From positions 310,001 to 374,000 of the forward strand of contig NZ_KE007347.1 in NCBI RefSeq assembly GCF_000400715.1: 64,000 nucleotides of DNA. The letters are read 5' to 3'. How positions within the stretch are numbered: the first letter of the stretch is position 1; every line of letters starts with the position of its first letter. The notes beneath the pieces are model-generated. The model was not told where the DNA came from and made no database searches. It saw only the letters and a list, made by a program, of their open reading frames with translations. Origin of the DNA: Acinetobacter genomosp. 15BJ. GTDB taxonomy: Bacteria > Pseudomonadota > Gammaproteobacteria > Pseudomonadales > Moraxellaceae. Below are positions 1-9,974 of this stretch, in pieces. Made by a program: the position numbers and the translations under genes.

Positions 1-792
1 CAATTTTTGTTTTCTAGTCGGAAAGGTTTTTGTGAGCATTATGCCTCAAGTTTTGTGATGTTAATGCGTTATGCCGGTATTCCTGCACGAGTGGTAACAG
101 GTTATCAAGGTGGGCAATTGGCACCTGATGGACAAAGTTGGGAGGTTCGACAGCTTGATGCGCACGCTTGGAGTGAGGTATATCTAGATGGAAAATGGAA
201 AAGAATTGACCCAACAGCCATGATTGCACCGCAACGAATTGATACGGGGATGCAGGATTATTTGGCACAAGATCAGAATGTGTGGGGGGATGAAAGTAAG
301 GCTTGGCGTTTACAACAGTTTAAGTTTCTAAAAAATGTGCGGATTTGGAGTGATTACTTAAGCTATCAATGGCAAAGCAAAGTGGTGGGTTATGATGCAG
401 AAAAACAGAAAAACTGGTTGTCTCGATTAGGTCTGGATTCAAGTTATGCATATGCGATTGTGCTGATTGTTGGCGTATTCGCTATTTTGATGGTGTATGT
501 GGGTATCTATTGGTGGAAGCAAACAAGGCAGCAACAAAGCTATCAAAAAGCTGTATTCAAATTTCAAAAGAAACTGCCCAAGAATCTGCAAAAGCAACCC
601 GCAGAAACTTTTCAAGTGTGGATGCAGCGTTTAGCGAGTCAGGTTGAAAACAAACAGGTATTTGAACAAGCAGTTGTGTTATATCAACAAATTGTTTTTT
701 TAGAGCAGCAGGATAGCGCAAATACTCAAGATTTTAAGCGCTTGCTTAAAGACTGTGCGATTGCACTAAAACAGTCGCAAAAAAACTTGTGA
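1..792 (+). CDS. TgpA-like transglutaminase-family membrane protein, C-terminal part
   Basis: The reading frame is already open at base 1, so the start lies outside the window. The visible part opens in a transglutaminase-like core. The putative catalytic Cys is the 11th visible codon (RKGFCEHYASSF), followed by His in DAHAWSEVYL and Asp in RIDPTAM, the Cys-His-Asp order of the superfamily. A hydrophobic segment (AYAIVLIVGVFAILMVYVG, about visible residue 150) is a final transmembrane helix, followed by a charged, Gln-rich cytoplasmic tail. This matches the C-terminal half of TgpA-type proteins (DUF3488, transglutaminase core, DUF4129 order). The family has a periplasmic catalytic domain and TgpA is essential in Pseudomonas; its substrate is poorly defined. 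The identification rests on motifs; the N-terminal membrane domain cannot be seen. Confidence 0.85.
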   Translation, partial: QFLFSSRKGFCEHYASSFVMLMRYAGIPARVVTGYQGGQLAPDGQSWEVRQLDAHAWSEVYLDGKWKRIDPTAMIAPQRIDTGMQDYLAQDQNVWGDESKAWRLQQFKFLKNVRIWSDYLSYQWQSKVVGYDAEKQKNWLSRLGLDSSYAYAIVLIVGVFAILMVYVGIYWWKQTRQQQSYQKAVFKFQKKLPKNLQKQPAETFQVWMQRLASQVENKQVFEQAVVLYQQIVFLEQQDSANTQDFKRLLKDCAIALKQSQKNL

Positions 793-827
793 AGCTGAGA
801 AAAAATGAATATGATGCTTCTCATTCT

Positions 828-904
828 AGGTGTATAGCTCAGTTGGTTAGAGCGCTACGTTGACATCGTAGAGGTCTCCAGTTCGAGTCTGGATATACCT
901 ACCA
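828..904 (+). tRNA. tRNA-Val (anticodon GAC)
   Basis: The cloverleaf can be drawn by hand. Acceptor arms AGGTGTA and TATACCT pair with one G-T wobble. The D-arm is GCTC/GAGC. The anticodon arm is CTACG-TTGACAT-CGTAG with anticodon GAC, and the T-arm contains GTTCGAG. The discriminator A and an encoded CCA end the gene. It lies 35 bp after the transglutaminase stop. Confidence 0.95.
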
Positions 905-930
905 AGATTAACGCTTTATCAGCGATTTAC

Positions 931-960
931 AACCCACCTCAATAGGTGGGTTTTTCTTTT
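931..960 (+). terminator. Rho-independent terminator after tRNA-Val
   Basis: The stem ACCCACCT/AGGTGGGT has a short loop (CAAT) and is followed at once by TTTTCTTTT. Confidence 0.8.
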
Positions 961-1126
961 TTAGAGAATTGGGTCTTATTTAAAAAATAATTATGAAATT
1001 TTAATAGGAAAAATTAACGTCTGATATAATAAATTGACTATAAAAATTCCTAAATGAGATTGATTGGAATTAGGTCTTGAATGATGTTTGAATTTGATTT
1101 TTATTATTTTAAAGGGGTGGAATAAC

Positions 1127-1699
1127 ATGAAAATATTGAGTACAGCTTTATTATGTATATCAATTATTGGCTCAGTTGGTGGTTCAGCTTATTACTTAAA
1201 ACAAGAACCAAAAACTTTGATTGAAACAAATTATGGTTCTGTAAATTTAGGTCAAGTATTTGCTGAATCTGTTTTAATGACAGTTGAGATTGATGGCTTT
1301 TCTGGGCATCAAGATTATGATGTTGTTTTAAATCAAGGGAGTTTTTTCGAAGCTAAAAAAGATTTAAATGAGGCTATGGAGAGAAAAATGAAACTTATAT
1401 TCATAGATTCTCCTGAAAGTGAAAAAATTAGCTATGATATTGCAACAGTTACTAGTGATAGAGATGTAGTCATTACAACAGCAATCCGTTACAACAGCTC
1501 AAATTTTATGAATCAGCCTTATATTCTTACTATGAGTAAGAAAACATATAAAATTAAAAAAGATGAGCCTTTAAAATCTTCTTTAGACAAATTTGTGGAT
1601 GATGCAATTGCTATAAATAAGAAAGATATCGCCAATCGATTGTACATTACAAATAAAGAGCTTTATGGATTGCTTGTTGAGAAAGACCCAAAGTCATAA
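1127..1699 (+). CDS. Hypothetical exported protein
   Basis: I do not recognise this 190-residue protein. The start is the ATG at 1127, which follows an AAAGGGGTGG ribosome-binding site; an upstream TTG at 1088 would add 13 residues with no such site. The N-terminus (MKILSTALLCISIIGSVGGS) is a signal peptide or membrane anchor, so the product is probably periplasmic or inner-membrane attached. The rest is soluble, Lys/Asp-rich and free of cysteine, with no enzyme motif I can name. The gene is visibly more AT-rich than the core genes nearby and has no operon partner, which suggests an accessory gene. Confidence 0.6.
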   Translation: MKILSTALLCISIIGSVGGSAYYLKQEPKTLIETNYGSVNLGQVFAESVLMTVEIDGFSGHQDYDVVLNQGSFFEAKKDLNEAMERKMKLIFIDSPESEKISYDIATVTSDRDVVITTAIRYNSSNFMNQPYILTMSKKTYKIKKDEPLKSSLDKFVDDAIAINKKDIANRLYITNKELYGLLVEKDPKS

Positions 1700-2076
1700 A
1701 TTAGACAAAGCTATTTTGAATTGATATGTAGAACTGACCTTTTGTAATTGGTTTTATCGGAATGAATATGCAATCTATTGAAAATGTAATTCCATAAAGA
1801 TTTAATCTAGCTGTTGATACTTGGGGTGATGGGGCATAGTTAGAAATTCAAAAATATCAGCAAGTGACATCTATATGCAGGGCTTCTTATAGTTCATAAT
1901 TTTGAGGGCTTGACCAATTCTAATATTGGTGCTAATTTAATCAATAAGGAAGTCATATACTATTTGGGCTTTAAGAGAAATCTTGCCTAAATGAACAAAG
2001 ATATGACAACCTGAACACACAGCTAACAACGAACGAAACGGTTCAGATCGTTTTTAAAAATGTTCAAGGTTGTAGA
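1700..2076. other. Intergenic, no supported gene
   Basis: AT-rich DNA with frequent stops in all frames. No RNA gene, transposase motif or inverted-repeat end is visible. It may be decayed coding DNA, but nothing identifiable remains. Confidence 0.5.
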
Positions 2077-2100
2077 AAAGCCCGTTAATCGGGCTTTTTT
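2077..2100 (+). terminator. Rho-independent terminator
   Basis: AAAAGCCCG-TTAAT-CGGGCTTTTTT is a GC-rich stem with A-run and T-run flanks, so it can work on both strands. It closes the preceding empty stretch and may serve a transcript from the gene at 1127. Confidence 0.75.
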
Positions 2101-2172
2101 AATGCCGATTATTTTTGAATAAAATTAAGCTATAGTGTGAAATAAAGATTAGAGGAGCAATAGGGGATTGTG

Positions 2173-2403
2173 ATGCTGATGTTTATTATTTTGGTCATCG
2201 TGATTGGCTTAGTCTTATTAGTCTTCTTCGCAAAGAAAACAGATTCTACACAGGATACATCTGATTATAGCCATCCTTATTCTTCCACAACTTCGAACTG
2301 CGATTCAGTCCAGAATAATAATGATCAACGTATAGATGATTGTGGTTCTAATGCTGACTCGAGTTCTGACTCAAGCAGTTGTGATAGTAGTAATAATGAT
2401 TAA
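2173..2403 (+). CDS. Small membrane-anchored Ser/Asp/Asn-rich protein
   Basis: This 76-residue protein has one N-terminal hydrophobic helix (LMFIILVIVIGLVLLVFF) followed by a polar, low-complexity tail dominated by Ser, Asp and Asn with four Cys. AGGGG at 2162-2166 sits 6 bases before ATG 2173; a GTG at 2170 and another ATG at 2179 are alternatives. A single-pass protein with an acidic Ser-rich tail fits a small envelope protein of unknown role. I know no function for it. It is monocistronic, with terminators on both sides. Confidence 0.55.
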   Translation: MLMFIILVIVIGLVLLVFFAKKTDSTQDTSDYSHPYSSTTSNCDSVQNNNDQRIDDCGSNADSSSDSSSCDSSNND

Positions 2404-2437
2404 AAAGCTTGCACCTCTTGAGGGTAAGAGGTGCAAG
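2402..2437 (-). terminator. Terminator of the pirin gene
   Basis: A perfect 12-bp inverted repeat (CTTGCACCTCTT / AAGAGGTGCAAG, 6-base loop) is followed on the minus strand by a T-run, seen as AAAAA at 2402-2406 on the plus strand. It sits 11 bases beyond the pirin stop and also separates the convergent small gene. Confidence 0.85.
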
Positions 2438-2448
2438 ATAAACCGAGT

Positions 2449-3132
2449 TTAAGGTAGGTCAAACCAAATCATTTGACTGTCTTGCAATGCAGTAATGGTT
2501 GCAGTTTCATCAAACAGTAGAGCATCACCCGCTTTAACCAAATGATCGGCAATCATCACTTCACCCGAAATCACATGCACATAGTTTACTTTTTTCCGTG
2601 CTGTAATCTCTAAATGTTGATCTTTCTCAATCACTGCAGTTTTCACTTCAGCATTTTGACGGATCGACATTGGCGCAGATTCATCACCAGCAATCAAGTG
2701 CCATTGGTTTGGGTGATCTTTTGGATTGAGTTGAATTTGCTGATAGGTTGGTTCAGCATCTTGCACATTTGGTTGAATCCAAATCTGTAACAGATGCACC
2801 GCTTTATCATGCTTATTCATTTCACTGTGGGTGACCCCAGTTCCAGCACTCATCAACTGCCATTCACCTGCATTGATTTGACCTTCGTTACCCATGCTGT
2901 CTTTATGGGAAATGGTGCCATCGAGTACACAGGTCAAGATTTCCATGTTGTCATGGGGATGAGTACCGAAACCATTATGCGCAGCGACTGTATCGTCGTT
3001 AATCACGCGAAGCGCGCTGACGCCCATGTATTTCGGGTCATACCAGCTTCCAAATGAAAAGCTATGATAGGTGTCTAACCAACCTGCTTTAACATGACCA
3101 CGATTTTCACTACGATGTAGATAAGCATTCAT
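2449..3132 (-). CDS. Pirin family protein
   Basis: The 227-residue length and motifs match the bicupin pirin/YhhW family. N-terminal HRSENRGHVKAGWLDTYHSFSFG is split here as RGH-VKAGWL-HSFSF. It continues with GFGTHPHDNMEIL (metal-binding His-x-His), TVLDGT-like HKDSMGN, and GTGVTHSEMN, the standard metal-site residues of the first cupin. E. coli YhhW has quercetinase activity in vitro; other pirins act as iron-dependent regulators. The cellular role here is unknown. The start ATG at 3132 has GGGAG seven bases upstream. It is a monocistronic gene ending in a strong terminator. Confidence 0.9.
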   Translation of the reverse strand: MNAYLHRSENRGHVKAGWLDTYHSFSFGSWYDPKYMGVSALRVINDDTVAAHNGFGTHPHDNMEILTCVLDGTISHKDSMGNEGQINAGEWQLMSAGTGVTHSEMNKHDKAVHLLQIWIQPNVQDAEPTYQQIQLNPKDHPNQWHLIAGDESAPMSIRQNAEVKTAVIEKDQHLEITARKKVNYVHVISGEVMIADHLVKAGDALLFDETATITALQDSQMIWFDLP

Positions 3133-3269
3133 CTTTCATCTCCCAAATTATTGTGTTTTGCTTAATGCTTATATTATCGATTCATAATGGCGATAAATAG
3201 TCTTTAATTGCGACATATTGTTCTATAAATGCAATGATTCAGTAATGCGTATTTTCTTGGATAAAATAA

Positions 3270-3299
3270 AAAAGGCTGAATAAAAATATTCAGCCTTTT
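3270..3299 (-). terminator. Terminator of argG
   Basis: AAAAGGCTGAATA / TATTCAGCCTTTT is a near-perfect stem with A/T flanks, about 30 bases past the argG stop on the minus strand. Confidence 0.85.
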
Positions 3300-3327
3300 C
3301 AAATGGGTAAATTAATTTACCAATCTG

Positions 3328-4683
<1,356 letters not shown>

Positions 4684-4945
4684 CTATTTCGAAATAGGCA
4701 CCCTAATACTTCGGTGACCAAAGAGAATTTATACGTCCCGTACTATATCACTTTTCAAATCGATTTTTTTTGTGTTAGGAAAGGAATTCTTTTTTTTTCA
4801 TTTGAAAAATAGATTAACATCGGAAAAATATAAAGTTTTACGATAAGCACGAACAATAAGGCATTAACAGGTCGTGAACTTTAAAAAATCTCACGTGAAA
4901 AGTACATCAAGAGGTTACCAACACGCTTTATAAAAAGTGTCTAGC

Positions 4946-5797
4946 TCAAAGCGAATCATTTAAACCAATAAATTGCTTCTCAATCGGGGTAAATACATGA
5001 TCATGACGTGCAATCAGATAAAGGCCGATATCCCGATACTGTTCAGGTGTTTCGCGATAGTACTGAATGTTATATTTTTCAATCAAAGATTTGGCAATCA
5101 TCGAGATGCCCATACCTAATTGGGTAAAGTGAATTAGAGCTTCATGATCATAAATATGGGTGAGTTCACCTTTTTTAAGGTTATAGTCCGCGTAGATACT
5201 GTCTAAGGTGGTGGCATAGCAGCATTGTTCAGAAGCAAGCAAGATATTCTGATGATTCAGACATTCTTCAAGACTGTCATGGTTGATCATGTTTTTACCA
5301 ATAATCACCAGTTGATCATCCGCTTTTTGAATATATTGCAGATTTTTATGTTTAGGATGTCCGAGGGCATAAGCGATATCCAAATTGCCCGCTAAAATCT
5401 CATCCTCGATGTAACCTGTTGGACCAGTTTTCATGGTGATGGAAAGGTCAGGGTAGGCTTCATAGAGCTGGCTAAAAGAGGGGTAGAAACGCATCCCGCC
5501 TAAACTGGTATTTGTGCCAAAGCGTAAGACGCTTTCTTGTTGATAGATTTTATTTTCAGTTTCTTCCCAAGTGAACATCATCTTTTTATATTGGGCATAT
5601 AAATTCATGCCAGATTCAGTCAGTTCGACACCTTTGGGCTTACGAATAAACAGTTGGCGTTTATAGTGATTTTCAATTTTTTTAATTTTTGCGGTCATAT
5701 TGGACTGTAAATAATTGAGCTTATTTGCCGCGGCGGTAATGCTCTTCAGCTCGGCCACTGTCACAAATGATCGGATATCGCTAATATCAATATTCAC
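4946..5797 (-). CDS. LysR family transcriptional regulator
   Basis: The 283-residue protein has an N-terminal winged helix-turn-helix (SFVTVAELKSITAAANKLNYLQSNMTAKIKKIE split around residues 10-45) and a substrate-binding effector domain. The GTG start at 5797 is supported by GAGG seven bases upstream. It diverges from the DMT exporter at 5966 across 168 bp, the usual arrangement for a LysR protein and its target, so it probably controls that exporter. The inducer is unknown. Confidence 0.85.
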   Translation of the reverse strand: MNIDISDIRSFVTVAELKSITAAANKLNYLQSNMTAKIKKIENHYKRQLFIRKPKGVELTESGMNLYAQYKKMMFTWEETENKIYQQESVLRFGTNTSLGGMRFYPSFSQLYEAYPDLSITMKTGPTGYIEDEILAGNLDIAYALGHPKHKNLQYIQKADDQLVIIGKNMINHDSLEECLNHQNILLASEQCCYATTLDSIYADYNLKKGELTHIYDHEALIHFTQLGMGISMIAKSLIEKYNIQYYRETPEQYRDIGLYLIARHDHVFTPIEKQFIGLNDSL

Positions 5798-5965
5798 GGT
5801 AAGTCCTCAATATTCTAGCCTCATATGAAAAGTTCAAGCTTTGATTTAGAAGCTCTTCTTTCATTAGGTATCAAAAAAAATGATGTATCTATTAAAACAT
5901 AGCATTATTCATGATGTCATTTATTTTATACACTAAGCTTACTTTTTATCGGTTGAGTACAACAC

Positions 5966-6883
5966 GTGAATATTCGAGTCGTGAGTGCAATCGCGTTGCT
6001 ATGCTTGGTGTGGGGTTCTTTATGGGGCTTGGTCAAACATAGCCTACAAGTGTTTCCGCCATTTTTATTTATCTCTACACGGTTGATTTTAGCTGCATTG
6101 ACATTAATGCTTGTACAACGGATTTTAAAAAAATCTATTCTTCCGCAGCACCATGAGTGGAAGCCTTTGATCATTTTAAGCTTATTGATCTGTTTTGGTT
6201 TTTATGCAACACAAACCTTTGCAATGCAATTTGTTGGTTCAGGTTTATCGGCTGTGCTGGTATTTACCATGCCGATTTTTATTGCTGTGTTAGCGCATTA
6301 TTTCTTAAATGAAAGGTTGAATACGCAGAAAATCTTGGGTCTCATTTTAGGATCCTTAGGGCTCGTCGCAATTTTATGGCCTCAACTACATCATGTGCAT
6401 ATGAATATGTTATTGCTTGGACAAGTCTTATTGATTGGTTCTGGCTTCTTCAGGGCATTATCTACAGTCTATATCAAAAAGAATTTTGCGACTTATGACA
6501 AAATCAAACTGACCATTTGGCAGCTATTACTCGGTGGAAGTTTAATGTTTGTCATGGCCTTATTGTTTGAGCCTGTCGATGCTCAAGTTTGGTTAAATCC
6601 TTTAAATGAGTCTGCATTGTTTTATATTGCGGTGGTTGGAACGGGTTTTGCCTTTGTGCTTTGGAACTGGATTGTCAGTCAAGTTGATACCTTTGTGGCT
6701 TCAATTTCGATTATGTGTATTCCGATTCTGAGTCTATTTTTTGGTTCTTTGATCTGGCACGAGCCGCTGACCCTCAATATCTTGATTGGTGCTGCTTTTA
6801 TCTGTATGGGCATTGTGATGAGTTCGCTCAAAATGAAAGCACAGAAAAATCGCTTAGCTTATTCAGGTAATCAACAGCCTTAA
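5966..6883 (+). CDS. EamA/DMT superfamily transporter
   Basis: The 305-residue protein has about ten hydrophobic segments and two EamA repeats, the second ending IMCIPILSLFFGSLIWHEPLTLNILIGAAFICMGI (quoted in part: IPILSLFFGSLIWHE). The first repeat has the typical VLVFTMPIFIAVLAHYFLNERL ending (quoted in part: FTMPIFIAVLAHYFLNE). Such inner-membrane proteins mostly export amino acids or metabolites; the substrate cannot be read from sequence. The GTG at 5966 has only a weak ribosome-binding site. The LysR gene upstream is divergent and is the likely regulator. Confidence 0.85.
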   Translation: MNIRVVSAIALLCLVWGSLWGLVKHSLQVFPPFLFISTRLILAALTLMLVQRILKKSILPQHHEWKPLIILSLLICFGFYATQTFAMQFVGSGLSAVLVFTMPIFIAVLAHYFLNERLNTQKILGLILGSLGLVAILWPQLHHVHMNMLLLGQVLLIGSGFFRALSTVYIKKNFATYDKIKLTIWQLLLGGSLMFVMALLFEPVDAQVWLNPLNESALFYIAVVGTGFAFVLWNWIVSQVDTFVASISIMCIPILSLFFGSLIWHEPLTLNILIGAAFICMGIVMSSLKMKAQKNRLAYSGNQQP

Positions 6884-6961
6884 ATTGAGCAGCATTGATC
6901 AGCATGAGAATAAGCCGAAGCCCTGATCAATCAGCTTGAGTTAGTTTTTAGATTAAATAAA

Positions 6962-6996
6962 GGCAGTCACTATTATTATTGTGGCTGCTTTTTTTA
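6962..6996 (+). terminator. Terminator of the DMT exporter gene
   Basis: GCAGTCAC and GTGGCTGC form a stem with one G-T wobble and a 10-base loop, followed by TTTTTTT. Confidence 0.65.
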
Positions 6997-7136
6997 TGTC
7001 GATGTGCTTCTGCAATAAATAATATTTAGAGTTGCAGCGGCAGAATCTTAAGTATGTTTAAGCCAAATTGACTCTTTCAACACCGAAAATTTTATAAATA
7101 GTCATCCCAAATAAATAAAAAAGTATTAAAGTACTA

Positions 7137-7150
7137 TGCAACAAGTTGCA
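7137..7150. promoter_or_regulatory. Candidate operator upstream of fadH
   Basis: TGCAAC-AA-GTTGCA is a perfect 14-bp palindrome whose end lies 25 bp before the fadH start. Its half sites resemble the GAAAC/GTTTC-type palindrome bound by PsrA/FadR-like TetR regulators of fatty-acid genes. The binding protein is inferred, not shown. Confidence 0.35.
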
Positions 7151-7175
7151 AAGCCAAAATTAGAGAAGGAATACC

Positions 7176-9206
7176 ATGACTAGCTATGCAAATATCCTAA
7201 AACCATTACATTTGGGTTTTACCACTATTAAAAACCGTGTCGTAATGGGTTCGATGCACTCAGGTTTAGAAGACCGCTTCTTTAACTATCCAAAACTCGC
7301 TGCTTATTTTGGTGAGCGGGCGAAGGGCGGTGTAGGCCTAATTATCACAGGTGGTATTTCTCCAAACCGTCAAGGCTGGCTGTTGCCAGCGGGCGGAACC
7401 ATGAATAGTTTGGCGGATATTCCTCATCATCGTTTAGTCACTCATGCGGTACATAAGCATGGCGCTAAGATTTTGATGCAAATCCTGCATTCTGGTCGTT
7501 ATGGTTATCATCCATTTTCGGTATCTTCTTCTCCGATTCAAGCACCGATCAACCCATTTAAACCACGCCAAATGTCTGACTCTCAGATATTGGCAACCAT
7601 TGAAGATTATGCGCGTTGTGCAAGCTTAGCGAAAAAAGCAGGCTATGATGGCGTAGAAATTATGGGTTCAGAAGGTTATTTAATTAACCAGTTCCTCAGC
7701 AGTCATGTGAATAAGCGTACTGACCGTTGGGGCGGTGACATTGAAAATCGTATGCGCTTCCCAGTAGAGATCGTTAAAGCGATCCGTGCCAAAGTTGGTG
7801 AAAAATTCATTATTGCTTTCCGTCTGTCTTTGCTGGATTTAGTGCATGATGGCAACACCATGCAAGAAGTGATCGTGGTCGCCAAAGCATTGGAAAAAGC
7901 AGGAATTACGTTATTAAATACAGGGATTGGCTGGCACGAGGCACGTGTTCCTACGATTGTGACTTCAGTACCGCGTGCTGCATTTGTAGATTATACCGCA
8001 GCAGTAAAGCAGCATGTTTCTGTTCCAGTAATTGCATCAAATCGTATTAATATGCCAGATACTGCTGAAGAAATTATCGCTACAGGTAAAGCAGATATGG
8101 TGCAAATGGCACGTCCATTCTTGGCTGATCCATATTGGGTGAATAAGACTGCAACCAATCGTGTGGATGAAATTAATACCTGTATCGCGTGTAACCAAGC
8201 CTGTTTGGATCACGCATTTAAGAATGAACGTGTCAGCTGTCTAGTGAATCCGCAAGCGTGCCATGAAACAGAACTGGTTTATATCAAAACCAAAAAACCA
8301 AAACGTATCGCGGTTGTCGGTGGCGGGGTGGCAGGTATGTCAGCTGCGACAGTGGCAGCAAGCCGTGGTCACGCTGTGACTTTATTTGAAGCAAATAATG
8401 ATGTTGGTGGTCAGTTTAACTTAGCCAAAGTGGTGCCTGGAAAAGAAGAATTCCACGAAACGATTCGTTATTTTAAAGTACAACTCAAACAAACGGGTGT
8501 AGATGTCCGTTTAAATACACGTGTAAGTCGCGAGCAGCTAGAACGTGAAGGTTTTGATGAAGTTATCGTTGCAACAGGTGTTGTACCACGTGCATTAAAA
8601 ATTCAAGGTAGTACCGCACCTCAAGTGTTGTCATATGCAGAAGTATTACGCGGCGCAGAAGTGGGCCATAAAGTTGCCGTGATCGGTGCAGGCGGAATTG
8701 GCTTTGACGTATCAGAGTTCTTATTAAAACCACCGCACCAACCTCAACCGCAACCCTTAGCAGAATGGCAACGTGAGTGGGGGGTAGACCCAGATCCAAA
8801 CTATATCTCTGAAGGTGGAATGCAGCGCCCAGAAGTTGAAGTTCCTGTGCGTCAGATCTATTTATTGCAACGTAAAACCACACCACTTGGGATTGGTTTG
8901 GGTAAAACCTCTGGTTGGGTGCATCGTGCACAACTGAAAAAGCATGCCGTGCGTATGCTACGTGGTGTGCAATATAAAGCAGTGACCGATGAAGGTTTAT
9001 GGGTTGAGCATAATGGTCATGATCAATTGTTGCGTGTTGATACCATTGTAGTGTGTGCAGGGCAGGAATCCGTGAAAGATTTGATGCCAAAAGACGGTGA
9101 AAATACTTCGGCGAACTATCATATTATTGGTGGGGCGAAGCTCGCAGCAGAGTTAGATGCCAAGCGTGCGATCCGTGATGGTGCTGAATTAGCCGCAAAA
9201 CTCTAA
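7176..9206 (+). CDS. fadH: NADPH-dependent 2,4-dienoyl-CoA reductase
   Basis: FadH reduces 2,4-dienoyl-CoA during beta-oxidation of unsaturated fatty acids. The 676-residue length and domain order match. An FMN-binding old-yellow-enzyme barrel spans about 1-330 (MGSMHSGLEDR, LMQILHSGRYGYHP). A 4Fe-4S motif follows with Cys at about 336, 339, 343 and 355 (CIACNQACLDH, VSCLVNPQAC). A FAD/NADPH Rossmann part starts with VVGGGVAGMSAA near 381 and has a second GAGGIGFDVSEFL motif. ATG 7176 follows AGAAGGA. It is a single gene with a palindrome just upstream that may be its operator. Confidence 0.95.
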   Translation: MTSYANILKPLHLGFTTIKNRVVMGSMHSGLEDRFFNYPKLAAYFGERAKGGVGLIITGGISPNRQGWLLPAGGTMNSLADIPHHRLVTHAVHKHGAKILMQILHSGRYGYHPFSVSSSPIQAPINPFKPRQMSDSQILATIEDYARCASLAKKAGYDGVEIMGSEGYLINQFLSSHVNKRTDRWGGDIENRMRFPVEIVKAIRAKVGEKFIIAFRLSLLDLVHDGNTMQEVIVVAKALEKAGITLLNTGIGWHEARVPTIVTSVPRAAFVDYTAAVKQHVSVPVIASNRINMPDTAEEIIATGKADMVQMARPFLADPYWVNKTATNRVDEINTCIACNQACLDHAFKNERVSCLVNPQACHETELVYIKTKKPKRIAVVGGGVAGMSAATVAASRGHAVTLFEANNDVGGQFNLAKVVPGKEEFHETIRYFKVQLKQTGVDVRLNTRVSREQLEREGFDEVIVATGVVPRALKIQGSTAPQVLSYAEVLRGAEVGHKVAVIGAGGIGFDVSEFLLKPPHQPQPQPLAEWQREWGVDPDPNYISEGGMQRPEVEVPVRQIYLLQRKTTPLGIGLGKTSGWVHRAQLKKHAVRMLRGVQYKAVTDEGLWVEHNGHDQLLRVDTIVVCAGQESVKDLMPKDGENTSANYHIIGGAKLAAELDAKRAIRDGAELAAKL

Positions 9207-9291
9207 AATTGATGAAACATTATGCATTTGAATACATTGCAATTAAATTTCTCTTGTATAAACAGGGCAAGCTTTGTATTCTTACGCACAT

Positions 9292-9381
9292 GGAAGCGTG
9301 GCAGAGCGGTTTAATGCACCGGTCTTGAAAACCGACGAGGGTGTGAGTCCTCCGTGAGTTCGAATCTCACCGCTTCCGCCA
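9292..9381 (+). tRNA. tRNA-Ser (anticodon TGA)
   Basis: Acceptor arms GGAAGCG/CGCTTCC pair perfectly. A long variable arm (GAGG...CCTC) marks a class II tRNA. The anticodon loop CTTGAAA gives TGA, the T-loop is TTCGAAT, and CCA is encoded. The bottom pair of the anticodon stem reads C-A instead of C-G. Confidence 0.96.
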
Positions 9382-9386
9382 AATTT

Positions 9387-9417
9387 AAAAAGCCCTTGTC
9401 AATACAAGGGCTTTTTT
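9387..9417 (+). terminator. Terminator of tRNA-Ser
   Basis: AAAAGCCCTTGT / ACAAGGGCTTTTTT is a long perfect stem with a 4-5 base loop and a T-run. Confidence 0.9.
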
Positions 9418-9716
9418 CTTATTTGTATTTTTATGCCACATAAAAAAAATCACATAAATTGGCAAAGGCCATCCTTTTTACTCTGTGTGATATCGAACAA
9501 ATTTAACTATTAAAAAGCAAGCACCTAGAATATTGACTTGAGCACTATCGAGCCGAACTAACCCAAGCTTATCTTTATTTATTAAAGATAGAACTTCGAT
9601 TGTAGTTTTAGGAGAGCTTGGACATGTTGTGCTTAGATGACGTAGCCTAAAAATTTACGCAAATTTTACGCGGCCATTTTTTTAAGTTTATTAAAATACA
9701 CTTTGCAATCATTCTT
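9418..9716. other. Intergenic, no supported gene
   Basis: AT-rich, with stops in every frame and no RNA gene or strong hairpin that I can see. It presumably holds the promoter for the small gene at 9717 and/or kup. Confidence 0.5.
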
Positions 9717-9923
9717 ATGGATAGGTTAATGGGTTTCTTTAATACATCTGATCAAGACAATCATGTTCATAACCTGCTTCTTAATAAAAAAGACATACTG
9801 ATGGGGTATAGCGTAGATGTGCTGGTTGAAAAATATGTCGGTGCATCGAAAGAAATACAGCAGATTATTGTTCAGATTCTTAAAGAGAGAGTATTCTTCG
9901 CGAGAAATAGAGCATATGCTTAA
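9717..9923 (+). CDS. Small hypothetical protein
   Basis: This 68-residue reading frame has coding-like composition in its second half (DVLVEKYVGASKEIQQIIVQ), predicted as amphipathic helix and rich in Lys/Glu/Ile. The start could be ATG 9717 or, better placed after GGATAGG, ATG 9729. It ends 51 bp before kup on the same strand, so it could be co-transcribed with it. I do not recognise it, and it could be a chance open frame. Confidence 0.4.
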   Translation: MDRLMGFFNTSDQDNHVHNLLLNKKDILMGYSVDVLVEKYVGASKEIQQIIVQILKERVFFARNRAYA

Positions 9924-9974
9924 ATAAAATAAATGACCAAAGTTTTGCCCTATAACAGTTAAAGAAAGCTCATT

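Noticed and set aside
828..904. tRNA-Val as an integration site of an island
   Set aside because: I found no second copy of the tRNA 3' end downstream and no integrase gene nearby.
8563..9090. A 175-codon open frame on the minus strand inside fadH
   Set aside because: It is antisense to strongly conserved FadH sequence, has no ribosome-binding site and lacks protein-like composition.
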